Assembly (NCBI GenBank): GCA_052144935.1
Contig: JBKQPR010000072.1
Coordinates: 1 to 45,654, forward strand
Source of the DNA: JOPF133 sp052144935
GTDB taxonomy: Bacteria > Acidobacteriota > Terriglobia > Bryobacterales > Bryobacteraceae
Length of the DNA stretch: 45,654 nucleotides
Reading direction: 5' to 3'
Shown here piece by piece: positions 16,125 through 24,001 of the stretch. The position numbers were made by a program, and so were the translations under genes. Each line of letters begins with the position of its first letter. The first letter of the stretch is position 1. The notes beneath the pieces are model-generated. The model saw nothing but the letters and a program-made list of their open reading frames with translations. It had not been told where the DNA came from and did no database searches.

Positions 16125-16494
16125 TCTTGAGGAACTTGGCAAGTCTGCTTGGTGCGTTCGAGAATGTGCGTTTGTAATCGGCAAGACGAGGGTCGGTTGT
16201 GCTCTGTTAGCAGACGATGGGAAGATCTACGTGGGATGCAATGTGGAGCACCGGTTCCGATGTCACGATGTCCACGCGGAGGTCAACGCGATATCGTCGA
16301 TGGTCGCTGGTGGTGGGAGGCGAATCGTAGCGATCGTAATCGCTGCTGAGCGTGATCACTTCACGCCTTGCGGTGGTTGCATGGATTGGATAATGCAGTT
16401 CGGTTCCGGCTGCATTGTAGCTTTCCAGGTCAGGCCCGGTTCGGAGCTTGTGCAATACACAGCGAGTCAACTGATGCCGTTTTACCCGTCATGA
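16096..16494 (+). CDS. Cytidine deaminase-fold enzyme (putative effector)
   Basis: About 132 residues with the CDA fold. The order of motifs is VGCALLADDGKIYVGCNVEH, then VHAEVNAI with zinc ligand H60 and catalytic E62, then FTPCGGCMDWI with zinc ligands C92 and C95. Small tetrameric cytidine deaminases normally use Cys-Ala-Glu; this one has His-Ala-Glu, as in dimeric CDAs and dCMP deaminases. It would hydrolyse the amino group of a cytosine nucleoside or nucleotide, or a related base. Its start overlaps the NTPase gene by 29 bp, with AAGAGG before ATG 16096, so the two are translationally linked. The context with a PNP-fold protein and a STAND NTPase suggests nucleotide depletion or modification during conflict rather than pyrimidine salvage. 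Blasticidin-type deaminase is an alternative. Confidence 0.8.
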   Translation: MSIQPTTAANLEELGKSAWCVRECAFVIGKTRVGCALLADDGKIYVGCNVEHRFRCHDVHAEVNAISSMVAGGGRRIVAIVIAAERDHFTPCGGCMDWIMQFGSGCIVAFQVRPGSELVQYTASQLMPFYPS

Positions 16495-16545
16495 ATTTTA
16501 CGGCGTGGGCGTGATTATGGTCGGCCTGCCGGTCTCATTTTTGGA

Positions 16546-16668
16546 GCGCATCGGCCGCCCATCGCGAGGGGCGATGGTGGTGCGACCGCATTTTTGGAGG
16601 CGGCGACTTGGCCCGTAGTGTTCAGATTCGGCACGTTCAGGTGTTCGGAACATTGGTCGTCCCGACCA
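16546..16668. other. Structured non-coding stretch after the deaminase gene
   Basis: Within the 271-bp gap after the operon there is a stem CCATCGC/GCGATGG (16559-16565, 16571-16577) nested in an outer CGCA/TGCG pairing (16547-16550, 16581-16584). A second perfect 6-bp stem TGGTCG/CGACCA lies at 16654-16668. The word CATTTTTGGAG occurs twice (about 16536 and 16589) flanking the first hairpin. It may be a structured RNA, a terminator region or a recombination scar; no T-run typical of an intrinsic terminator follows. Confidence 0.4.
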
Positions 16669-16765
16669 GAAAGTCGCCCTTTTGGCTTCAACGCAACTTT
16701 CGCGCACTACGACGTTGCAACACTCCCGCGAACCTTCGTGCCACTATAGAAGAAGTGGCCGCGAC

Positions 16766-17041
16766 ATGATCGATGTGAAACAGGCTGTTCGGATCGCAAA
16801 GGAAAAGGCGGCGGACATGCTCGATCAAGCCTCATTCAATCTGGAGGAGATCGGGCGGGACTCCTACAAAGGCCGTGACGTCTGGAGCATCACGCTCAGC
16901 CTGCCGCGATATGTGAAGCTGCAGCCATCGCTTTTCTCTCCGGTTGCCGAAGGGGGCCCCCTGCAGTACAGACGTTTTCTGATCGATGTGGAAACCGGCG
17001 AACTGGTTGCCATGAAGTTGCGTGAAGTGGCCACGCGATGA
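16766..17041 (+). CDS. Small protein paired with PIN nuclease, PepSY-like (putative antitoxin)
   Basis: A 91-residue protein beginning MIDVKQAVRIAKEKAADM. The pattern of an N-terminal helix followed by strands (VWSITLSLPR; then RRFLIDVETGELVAMKLREV) resembles single PepSY/YPEB-like domains. The frame is open from 16682, but the ATG at 16766 begins the recognisable domain. Its stop overlaps the start of the PIN-domain gene (ATGA at 17038-17041), the usual arrangement of a coupled two-gene toxin-antitoxin pair. It has no visible DNA-binding motif, unlike most VapB-type antitoxins, so the antitoxin role is inferred from position only. Confidence 0.6.
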   Translation: MIDVKQAVRIAKEKAADMLDQASFNLEEIGRDSYKGRDVWSITLSLPRYVKLQPSLFSPVAEGGPLQYRRFLIDVETGELVAMKLREVATR

Positions 17042-17538
17042 TCCCAGCGGGACCCAACCTCGACTCAGCCGGTAGCGCCGGGATCCTGATCGATACGAAC
17101 CTTCTTGTGCTCTTCGTTGTTGGAACGGTAAACCGCGATCGTATCGAGACGTTCAAGAGGACCCGCCAGTATTCGACTGCCGATTATGATCTGTTAGTTC
17201 GAGTCCTTGCGCAATTCGATCCCCGATATACGGCCGCCCATATCTTGGCAGAAGTCAGTAACCTTACCGATCTCCCAGGCGCAGAAAGGCTGCTGGCGCG
17301 ACGCGTTCTGAAGGAAACAATTTCCTTGCTAAACGAGGCGGAAATGTCAAGCACGCGAGCGGCAGAAGACCGGCCCTACGAAGGCCTTGGGCTTGTCGAC
17401 GCGGCAATCGGGGCAGTGGCACGCGCCCACAACTGTGGCGTGCTGACAGATGACCTCGACCTATATCTCCGCCTTAGTCACGACAGCGTGAAGGTGCTCA
17501 ACTTCACGCATTTGCGAGCGCGCGCGTGGGGAATCTGA
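17038..17538 (+). CDS. PIN-domain ribonuclease, VapC-like (putative toxin)
   Basis: A 166-residue protein with the four acidic residues of PIN nucleases: D19 in ILIDTN, E72 in LAEVSNL, D121 in GLVDAAI and D138/D139 in VLTDDLDL. PIN toxins cleave tRNA, rRNA or mRNA in a Mg-dependent manner. It is slightly longer than typical VapC (about 130 residues), with an insert at about 30-60 (TVNRDRIETFKRTRQYS…) seen in a PIN subfamily of unknown target. Its start overlaps the preceding small gene, implying co-translation. It directly follows the three-gene nucleosidase-NTPase-deaminase operon. Its last codons overlap the GTG of the DUF5703 gene, which may be accidental. Confidence 0.75.
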   Translation: MIPAGPNLDSAGSAGILIDTNLLVLFVVGTVNRDRIETFKRTRQYSTADYDLLVRVLAQFDPRYTAAHILAEVSNLTDLPGAERLLARRVLKETISLLNEAEMSSTRAAEDRPYEGLGLVDAAIGAVARAHNCGVLTDDLDLYLRLSHDSVKVLNFTHLRARAWGI

Positions 17539-19868
17539 GCCGCAACCGCACCTCGTCCGGCCTGCTTGTAGCCATCCTTGCCGCTTTCAGCGCCTGGGCC
17601 CAGCGGCCAGATCTGAGCGCCTATAACATCGTCTGGACTAACCAGAGCAAGAACGCGGGAGAGTCGATGCCGTGCGGCGGAGGCGACATCGGATTGAATG
17701 TTTGGGTGGAGAACGGCGACATTCTGTTCTATATGTCACGGAGCGGCGCCTTCGACGAAAACAATGGCTTTCCTAAGTTCGGGCGCATGCGCATCCGGTT
17801 GTCTCCCAACCCCTTCGATGGCGGTTCGCGCTTCCAGCAACAACTGAAGTTGGAACAGGGATCGGTCGAGATCGTAGGGGAAAAGCAGGGGCAGCGCGTC
17901 CAGGTGGATATTTGGGTGGACGTACACTCGCCGGTGATTCACGTGGACATCAACAGCCGGACTCCGGTCTCCGCCGAGGCGCTTTACGAATCGTGGAGGA
18001 CGGCGGATCGCGAAGATCTGCCGGGCGAGGCGGAGAGCCACCGCTCGTACCTCGGCGCGCCCGTGAAGGCGATCGAGCGGAAAGACAATGTGGCATTCCG
18101 GGACAACGACATCCTGGCCTTCCATCGGAATCAAGACAACGGCACCGCGTTCGATCTTTGTGTCCGCCAGCAAGGTCTGGATAAGGTCAAGGATCGGATG
18201 TGGAATCCGCTGAAAGATCTTACTTTCGGGTTGTTAGTCCGCGGAAGGAACATGACACCGGACGGCCAGGAGGCTGGTAAGTACGCCAGCACCGGCTTCA
18301 CGGCCTGGAGGCTGAAGAGTAAGACTCCCGCCACGCGGCACGAGGTTAGAATCTATCTGCATATCGACAGCCCGCGCGACTTACAGGATTGGACGCGCGG
18401 TTTGTACCGCATCGTCGAGAACGACGAGAAGGACGGCGCCGCGGCGCGGGATCGGACCCTGGCATGGTGGCGCGAATTCTGGGGCCGGAGTTACATCGCG
18501 ATCTCGCCTGGGGCGGCGAAACCGGACCGGCAGGAGTGGCGGATCGGCCGGAATTACCAACTGTTCCGTTACCAGCTCGCGGCCAATGCTTATGGCGCTT
18601 ACCCCACGAAATTCAACGGTGGCCTGTTCACTTACGACCCGGAGTTCGTGATCCCTAACCTGCTGTTCAACCCCGACTACCGGCGTTGGGGAGGAGGCAG
18701 TTTCACGGCGCAGAACCAGCGGCTGGTCTACTGGCCGATGCTCAAGAGCGGGGATTTCGACATGATGGCGGCCCAGTTCGACTTCTATCTGCGCGCCCTG
18801 AAAAACGCGGAGATCCGCACGGAGGTGTATTGGGGGCACAGAGGCGCCTCATTTACCGAACAGATGGAGAACTTCGGGCTGCCAGTGGCCTCCGAGTACG
18901 GGTGGAAGCGGCCGGCGATGGATGCGGGCGTCGAGGACAACCGCTGGATAGAGTACCTGTGGGACACCTCGCTGGAATTCTGCCTGATGATCCTGGATGT
19001 CGAACGCTTCACGGGCGCGGACATTTCGAAATATATGCCGCTGATCGAAAGCTGCCCCATCTTCTTCGACGAGCACTACCAGCAGCACTTACAGAAGACC
19101 GAAGGCAGGGCAGTGGATGAGAACGGGCACCTGGTTCTCTATCCGGGCACGGCCTGCGAGACTTATAAGGGCACGGTCAACTCAGTGGTTACCGCGACCG
19201 CACTCAAGACCGTCGTCTCGCGAATCCTGGAGCTTCCCTCAAAATATTTGACGGCGGAGAAGAAGACTTACTACCAGGCATTTCTCGCCCGCGTGCCTCC
19301 GATCGCCTTCCGGGAGGTGGGCGGACATAAGACGATTGCCCCCGCGCAACTGTTCGATCGAATTCAGAACGTGGAGATTCCGCAGTTGTACCCCGTGTTT
19401 CCCTACGGGACGTACGGCATCGGCCGGCCCGACTTGCAGGTGGCCATCGACACCTGGCGGTACGGTGTGGAGACACCCCAGCAGAAGAACTACATCAGTT
19501 GGCACCAGGACGCGATCTTCTGCGCGCGCCTCGGACTTACGGAAGAGGCCGCCGCCATCACTGCCAGGAAACTGGACGACTCCGGGCGGCGGTGGCCCAC
19601 GTTCTGGGGTCCGGGTCACGATTGGGTCCCCGATCACAATTGGGGCGGCTCGGGCATGATCGGCCTGCAGGAGATGCTGATGCAAACGGTGGACGACAAG
19701 ATCTACGTGTGGCCCGCCTGGCCGAGGAATTGGGACGTCGAGTTCCGGCTGCACGCTCCCTACGGCACGGTAGTCGAAGGATCGCTCGAGGGAGGGCGCA
19801 TTCGCCGTCTCACCACGACTCCGGCTTCGCGCGCGTCAGCGGTCGTGGTGCCGGCGTGGAGCAGGTAG
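17526..19868 (+). CDS. Secreted DUF5703/glycosidase-like protein
   Basis: A 780-residue protein with a signal peptide (SGLLVAILAAFSAWAQ, about residues 11-26). The DUF5703 N-terminal domain (about 30-290) begins YNIVWTNQSKNAGESMPCGGGDIGLNVWVE. The C-terminal half (about 320-740) has Trp/Tyr-rich helical repeats, such as NPDYRRWGGGSF and YWPMLKSGDFDMMAAQFDFYL, resembling the (alpha/alpha)6 barrels of GH95-type and related glycosidases. It probably acts on plant or microbial polysaccharide in the periplasm or outside the cell. Start: GTG 17526 overlaps the PIN gene by 13 bases; a nearby later start cannot be excluded but would cut into the signal peptide. It is convergent with the beta-lactamase-like gene. 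Confidence 0.75.
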   Translation: MGNLSRNRTSSGLLVAILAAFSAWAQRPDLSAYNIVWTNQSKNAGESMPCGGGDIGLNVWVENGDILFYMSRSGAFDENNGFPKFGRMRIRLSPNPFDGGSRFQQQLKLEQGSVEIVGEKQGQRVQVDIWVDVHSPVIHVDINSRTPVSAEALYESWRTADREDLPGEAESHRSYLGAPVKAIERKDNVAFRDNDILAFHRNQDNGTAFDLCVRQQGLDKVKDRMWNPLKDLTFGLLVRGRNMTPDGQEAGKYASTGFTAWRLKSKTPATRHEVRIYLHIDSPRDLQDWTRGLYRIVENDEKDGAAARDRTLAWWREFWGRSYIAISPGAAKPDRQEWRIGRNYQLFRYQLAANAYGAYPTKFNGGLFTYDPEFVIPNLLFNPDYRRWGGGSFTAQNQRLVYWPMLKSGDFDMMAAQFDFYLRALKNAEIRTEVYWGHRGASFTEQMENFGLPVASEYGWKRPAMDAGVEDNRWIEYLWDTSLEFCLMILDVERFTGADISKYMPLIESCPIFFDEHYQQHLQKTEGRAVDENGHLVLYPGTACETYKGTVNSVVTATALKTVVSRILELPSKYLTAEKKTYYQAFLARVPPIAFREVGGHKTIAPAQLFDRIQNVEIPQLYPVFPYGTYGIGRPDLQVAIDTWRYGVETPQQKNYISWHQDAIFCARLGLTEEAAAITARKLDDSGRRWPTFWGPGHDWVPDHNWGGSGMIGLQEMLMQTVDDKIYVWPAWPRNWDVEFRLHAPYGTVVEGSLEGGRIRRLTTTPASRASAVVVPAWSR

Positions 19869-19878
19869 CGGCGTTCTT

Positions 19879-19923
19879 CACCGCGGAGACGCAGAGGAAA
19901 GGCGGAGCAAGCGCGGAGAAAAC
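19879..19923 (+). repeat. Dispersed CGCGGAG/GACGCAGAGG repeat, copy 3
   Basis: Contains GACGCAGAGG (19888-19897) and a 21-base arm (19903-19923) that is exactly complementary to 6762-6782 of copy 2. It fills most of the 81-bp gap between two convergent genes, similar to copy 1, which also sits between convergent genes. Confidence 0.65.
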
Positions 19924-19949
19924 AAACCTTTGGACGAAATCGGCGCCGG

Positions 19950-21344
19950 TTATAGAATCAGATACTGCTCCAACTTCCCGCCCGGCACTGTGAGCGTGCT
20001 TAGGTGCAGTGACTTATCCTTGAACTTGATTTCGAAGTGGCGGTACGTCATGCCGCCGCGCAGTTCTACGGAGGTCTGTTTCAAGGATTCCGGCGGTCCC
20101 AACGCTTTCAGACTGGCCGAGGCGTCCGCTAGAACCTGACCTGTGAAGTAGGCATTGGCATTGGAGGTCAGCAGGTCCCGCTCGATCTTGCCTTCCAGCA
20201 ATCCGTCGAAGATCCGCCTGGCTTGTTGCAACGCCCCCTCCGCTTGCGGATCTTCCGCCTCGGTCAACAGGAGCGGCGCGATCTGATTGGCGATGGATTC
20301 GGGCGCGCTGGAACCGTCCGCATTGGCGAACACCACTAAGGCCGTTCCTTGATCGGGCCAGACCGTGTTCAAGCTCACGAATCCGGATACCGCGCCGCCA
20401 TGAGACAGCTTGGGATGCCCGCCGGCGTTCGACACTCCCACTCCCAGTGCGTAGTTAGTGGGCGTGCCATTACGCAGTCGCACCGGCGTGGTCATGACTT
20501 CGAGCGTCGCGGGTTTGAGGAGCTTATGCTCTATCAGGGAGATGTCCCACAAAGCCAGGTCGTGCGCCGTCATGGCCAGTTCCCCAGCCGCAAACAGCCA
20601 GCCGCGGCCCTCCGGCTGAACGGGGCGCGAAGGCCCGGTAGCAAACCGGGTGTAACCCGCGGCGTCCAGCGGTCCCAGCGTCTGCGCGGACAGGTCGATG
20701 GCGCTGGTCATCCCCAGCGGTTGTAAGATGCGCTTCGACAGGAAGGAGAAGAACGGGCCGCCGGTGACCTGCTCCACAATCCGGCCCGCGACCACGAAGT
20801 TCGTGTTGCTGTACTGCCAGCGCGTGCCTGGATCGAAGTCCAGCGGCTTTTTGGCCCACTGGTCGAGAATGCTGTCGGCCGTCACCGGCTTCTCCATGAA
20901 CGGCGGTACGTAGTCCTGCGGGTAATAATCCTGGTATCCGGAGGTGTGCGTGAGTAACTGGCGCACGGTGATCTCCCCCGCGCGCGTCAGATTGGGAAGG
21001 TAGCGCGAAACGCGATCGTCGAGGGACAGCTTGCCATCCTGGACCAGCAGCAGAATCGCCCCAGCCAGAAACTGTTTGCTGACCGACCCGATGCAGTAAC
21101 GCATCTCCGGCCTGGCATCCGTGGCGGGATCCAGCCGCGCTTTGCCGTAGGCCTTCTGGTATGCGACTTGGCCGCTTTGGACAACGGCAATCGAAACACT
21201 GGGCGCGCCGCTATCGGTGAGTGCCTTGGCGGCGATCCGATCGACCTTCGCCGCCGTTGCGGATGGCAGCTCGGCCGCGGGCCCGCTGGCGGCCGCAAAC
21301 AGGACCGCGGCGGAAAGGATTAGAACCGAATAGGAAGGACGCAT
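19950..21344 (-). CDS. Serine beta-lactamase-like hydrolase (class C/AmpH family)
   Basis: A 464-residue exported protein. A signal peptide (SVLILSAAVLFAAASGPAA) covers about residues 5-24. The penicillin-binding fold has all three active-site motifs: S87-V-S-K90 (nucleophile and general base), Y178-S-N180 and H315-G-G317. The extra C-terminal domain (about 350-464) is typical of esterase or D-aminopeptidase relatives and not of resistance enzymes. Likely activity is hydrolysis of a peptide, ester or amide in the periplasm; beta-lactam resistance should not be assumed. It lies 73 bp downstream of the GH42-like gene on the same strand and is probably co-transcribed with it. Confidence 0.85.
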   Translation of the reverse strand: MRPSYSVLILSAAVLFAAASGPAAELPSATAAKVDRIAAKALTDSGAPSVSIAVVQSGQVAYQKAYGKARLDPATDARPEMRYCIGSVSKQFLAGAILLLVQDGKLSLDDRVSRYLPNLTRAGEITVRQLLTHTSGYQDYYPQDYVPPFMEKPVTADSILDQWAKKPLDFDPGTRWQYSNTNFVVAGRIVEQVTGGPFFSFLSKRILQPLGMTSAIDLSAQTLGPLDAAGYTRFATGPSRPVQPEGRGWLFAAGELAMTAHDLALWDISLIEHKLLKPATLEVMTTPVRLRNGTPTNYALGVGVSNAGGHPKLSHGGAVSGFVSLNTVWPDQGTALVVFANADGSSAPESIANQIAPLLLTEAEDPQAEGALQQARRIFDGLLEGKIERDLLTSNANAYFTGQVLADASASLKALGPPESLKQTSVELRGGMTYRHFEIKFKDKSLHLSTLTVPGGKLEQYLIL

Positions 21345-21417
21345 GGCGGTGGCTCAGACCAAGTATAAACATAACGCGATGGCCGTCTCAAGGCGGCGCG
21401 CGAGGTATCGAGCGAGG

Positions 21418-23595
21418 CTAAGGTTGCTTTTCCAACCGAATCACGGAAGCGTCCCGGCCCTCAACGGTGGTGGCCAGCGTGTTCCCACTGACGGCCGGGC
21501 GGCTGGATTCCTGCCAGAGTTCCACCGCCCGTGAAAACGTCGAAGGCAGTGAGATCTTCACGGTCCGTGCCGTGCGCGTGGGATTGACAACCCAGAGATA
21601 GGAGCCGCCCGGTCCCCGATGAAACCGGGCTTTCACCTCCGGGTCGCTGGACCGGAGCTGCTGTGGGACACCCGCCCAGGCGAGAAGACCGGCGAAAAAC
21701 TCGCGCGTGTGAGGCGCGTGGCTTCGGAAATAGGCGCCGCCGGGGAAACTGCCGATCAACAGGGTCTTGCCGGCGCCAAAGGTGTTCTCGACAGCGGCGA
21801 CGTGGCCGTTGGCGTACTGGCCCACGGCCTGGCCTCCCGCGGGCTTATACTCCTGCAGGAAGTACTGGCCCCCGATCTGGGTGCCCTTCACAGTCAGAGT
21901 TAGCTTGGTCAGAAGGTCGGGAGTGAACTGCACATAAGCCTCGCGGGCTCCGAATAACTGGTCCAGGCCGAGGTTTGGCTGGATGGCGCCGGCCGTGCCG
22001 CCGTCCCCGAAATACCCAGGACAGCCTTCACTGACTAACTTGCCACCCTTCGCGACGAAGTCGCGGAGTTTGCCGGCGGTAGACTTCTTGAGCATCTCGG
22101 GGTAAGGGAGATAGATCATCGGGTATTCCCCAATGTCATCGACACTTACGAAATCGGCCTGGATATTCGAGTCGAAGAAAGCCTGGTACGCCCCTTGCAC
22201 GGATTGGGAGTAGGCGCCCGCGGCCGATCCGCCCCGGCCACCGCCGGCTCCGCCGCCACCCGCGATGGCGCTCTGGACGGAGTTAAAATCCTCGGACTCC
22301 TGCACGAAAACAATGCCCACGTCGCCCCTGACCGGCCGCGACTTCCAAATGTCCGCGTGCGAGTTAGTCCAACGGGCCAACCGGCCGGCCATCTCCGCCC
22401 GCGGGGTGACCGAGCCGTCCATCCCCATGGGACCGAACGCTCCGAATAACGGGCCGTCGAGCAACGGGCGCCAGCGCGTGAAGAGGATGCCGCTGGCGCC
22501 GGCGGCCATGTCGATCAGGCTCCACACGCGGACATCCTGGTCGTCCGAGCTGCGGCCATCTTCGAGGGGGCGGTTGAGGACCTGCGGCTGCATCCACAGG
22601 GGACCACCGGTCGCTTCCGCGTGCCAGAAGGGCTTCCCACGCGAGGCGCCGCGCACCAGATCGACTGCGTGAAACTGCATCCAGGGATCGTTGGTATGGC
22701 GGGAGGCAACCCACGTGTAGCCATACGAATCCACATCGGCGGCCGTCCGCCACTCAATCTCGGTGAGGGCGCCCGTGCCGTGCGCGGTGATCTTATTTCT
22801 CTTGTCGAGGCGGCGAATGAGTTCCGTGCGCCATCGGAGGAGCCGCATGGCGTCGTCCCGGCGGAATGCCAGCCAGTCGAGGGAGTCGGGGTAGCCGCCA
22901 TTGCCATGTGGCGGGTGAACCGATTCCCAGTCGCCAAAGCTGTAACGGTGCCAGGCACGGCCGAGGGCCTCGATGGCGCCGTATTTGGCTTTCAGCCACG
23001 CGCGGAACTTGGCTTGCGTAGCTGGACAATAGCATTCCTGCACTGCGCCCTCGTTCCACACGTCGTAGCCCAACATGGCGGGACTGTCGCGATAGCGCTC
23101 GACCAGCGCGGTCAGGAACTTTTCGGCCTGACCACGAACATCTTCATCATCCAAGCAGAGAGGCGCACTGCCGGTCGCGCTACTGCCACTGACGGACGGA
23201 TAGGTCTGAGAGCCGTCGCTCCCAATGTGGCGTGCCTGGGGGTATTTGTCCCACATCCACTCGGGCGCGCCGTTGACGATTTCGGCTATGACCACTTTGA
23301 TGTGGTTCCGAGCTTCGAGTTCCACCATGCGGTCATAGTCGCGCCAGTCATACTGGCCGGGCGAGTTTTCGATCGAGGCCCACATGAACCAGTGACGGAA
23401 TATGTTGACGCCCAGTTGAGCCGCGGTCTGGTGGTCGCGCTCCCAATCCTGTTCCGGCGGGTTCGACTTGCGAAAATACACCGCGCCAAAAGGGAAAACG
23501 GGATCGGCTGAAAGCTTTTCCTGGGCCTCGACAGATAGCGCCAATACAAATGCGGCAGACAAAATGCCCGCACAGGCCAATTTGGTTCTTGTCAT
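21418..23595 (-). CDS. GH42-type beta-galactosidase, exported
   Basis: About 725 residues. Signal peptide at about 5-24 (KLACAGILSAAFVLALSVEAQ). The TIM barrel has VFPFGAVYFRKSNPPEQDWERD at its start, the acid/base Glu E182 in YDVWNEGAV and the nucleophile candidate E327 in FWHAEATGG, as in GH42. A trimerisation-like domain with a GATase fold (about 440-650, VSEGCPGYFGDGG) and a small C-terminal beta domain follow. A Gly-rich insert (GGGGAGGGRGGSAAG) sits at about residue 460. ATG 23595 is preferred to TTG 23637 because the signal peptide then has a normal length. Role: release of galactosides outside the cytoplasm. An orphan antitoxin gene lies just upstream on the same strand. Confidence 0.85.
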   Translation of the reverse strand: MTRTKLACAGILSAAFVLALSVEAQEKLSADPVFPFGAVYFRKSNPPEQDWERDHQTAAQLGVNIFRHWFMWASIENSPGQYDWRDYDRMVELEARNHIKVVIAEIVNGAPEWMWDKYPQARHIGSDGSQTYPSVSGSSATGSAPLCLDDEDVRGQAEKFLTALVERYRDSPAMLGYDVWNEGAVQECYCPATQAKFRAWLKAKYGAIEALGRAWHRYSFGDWESVHPPHGNGGYPDSLDWLAFRRDDAMRLLRWRTELIRRLDKRNKITAHGTGALTEIEWRTAADVDSYGYTWVASRHTNDPWMQFHAVDLVRGASRGKPFWHAEATGGPLWMQPQVLNRPLEDGRSSDDQDVRVWSLIDMAAGASGILFTRWRPLLDGPLFGAFGPMGMDGSVTPRAEMAGRLARWTNSHADIWKSRPVRGDVGIVFVQESEDFNSVQSAIAGGGGAGGGRGGSAAGAYSQSVQGAYQAFFDSNIQADFVSVDDIGEYPMIYLPYPEMLKKSTAGKLRDFVAKGGKLVSEGCPGYFGDGGTAGAIQPNLGLDQLFGAREAYVQFTPDLLTKLTLTVKGTQIGGQYFLQEYKPAGGQAVGQYANGHVAAVENTFGAGKTLLIGSFPGGAYFRSHAPHTREFFAGLLAWAGVPQQLRSSDPEVKARFHRGPGGSYLWVVNPTRTARTVKISLPSTFSRAVELWQESSRPAVSGNTLATTVEGRDASVIRLEKQP

Positions 23596-23633
23596 GGCGG
23601 CTAAAATCCTCGGAAAGGTCTCGAGGAGAATCC

Positions 23634-23876
23634 TCAACGCTGTGGTTCCTTCACCCCCAAAGCTTCCTCCATGTCATCCGGTAGCCCCTCGAAGTCCTCA
23701 GATGTCCAGATTTCGCCGGCCATCGATCCCGGCGTCCGGGGACGGGCAGGTCCACACAAAGCGACCAGCCGGGCAACCGGCTCACCGGCCTTCGCGATGA
23801 CGATGTCGTTATCCTTTTGCACCTCATCGATAAGCGAAAGCTCGGCTTTGGCCTCCGGAATATTGCGCACTTTCAC
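23634..23876 (-). CDS. Phd/YefM-type antitoxin, orphan
   Basis: An 80-residue protein from GTG 23876. The N-terminal MKVRNIPEAKAELSLIDEV and DNDIVIAKAGEPVARLVAL blocks are the DNA-binding half of prevent-host-death antitoxins. The C-terminal half (GEIWTSEDFEGLPDDMEEAL) is the toxin-binding tail. The usual cognate PIN (VapC-type) toxin should follow on the same strand, but the next gene is the GH42 glycosidase, so the toxin is lost or elsewhere. The family motif is normally 'LSRLIDEV'; here one residue is missing (ELS-LIDEV), which may weaken DNA binding. A perfect 20-bp palindrome lies 15 bp upstream, consistent with autoregulation. Confidence 0.75.
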   Translation of the reverse strand: MKVRNIPEAKAELSLIDEVQKDNDIVIAKAGEPVARLVALCGPARPRTPGSMAGEIWTSEDFEGLPDDMEEALGVKEPQR

Positions 23877-23890
23877 ACCACAATTCTCTC

Positions 23891-23910
23891 ATAGACCAGA
23901 TCTGGTCTAT
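23891..23910. promoter_or_regulatory. Perfect 20-bp palindrome, antitoxin operator
   Basis: ATAGACCAGATCTGGTCTAT is a perfect palindrome ending 15 bases upstream of the antitoxin start codon. The position and symmetry fit a site bound by the Phd-type dimer to repress its own gene. It may also control the downstream GH42 and beta-lactamase-like genes by read-through. Confidence 0.7.
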
Positions 23911-24001
23911 GACGAGATAGCTCGCCTTTGAAGACTGCCAGGTGTCCGTCGCCAGGGAGCCTTTCGACCGCATTCAAGCGAGGGCGGGCCGCCCCAGTGC
24001 T

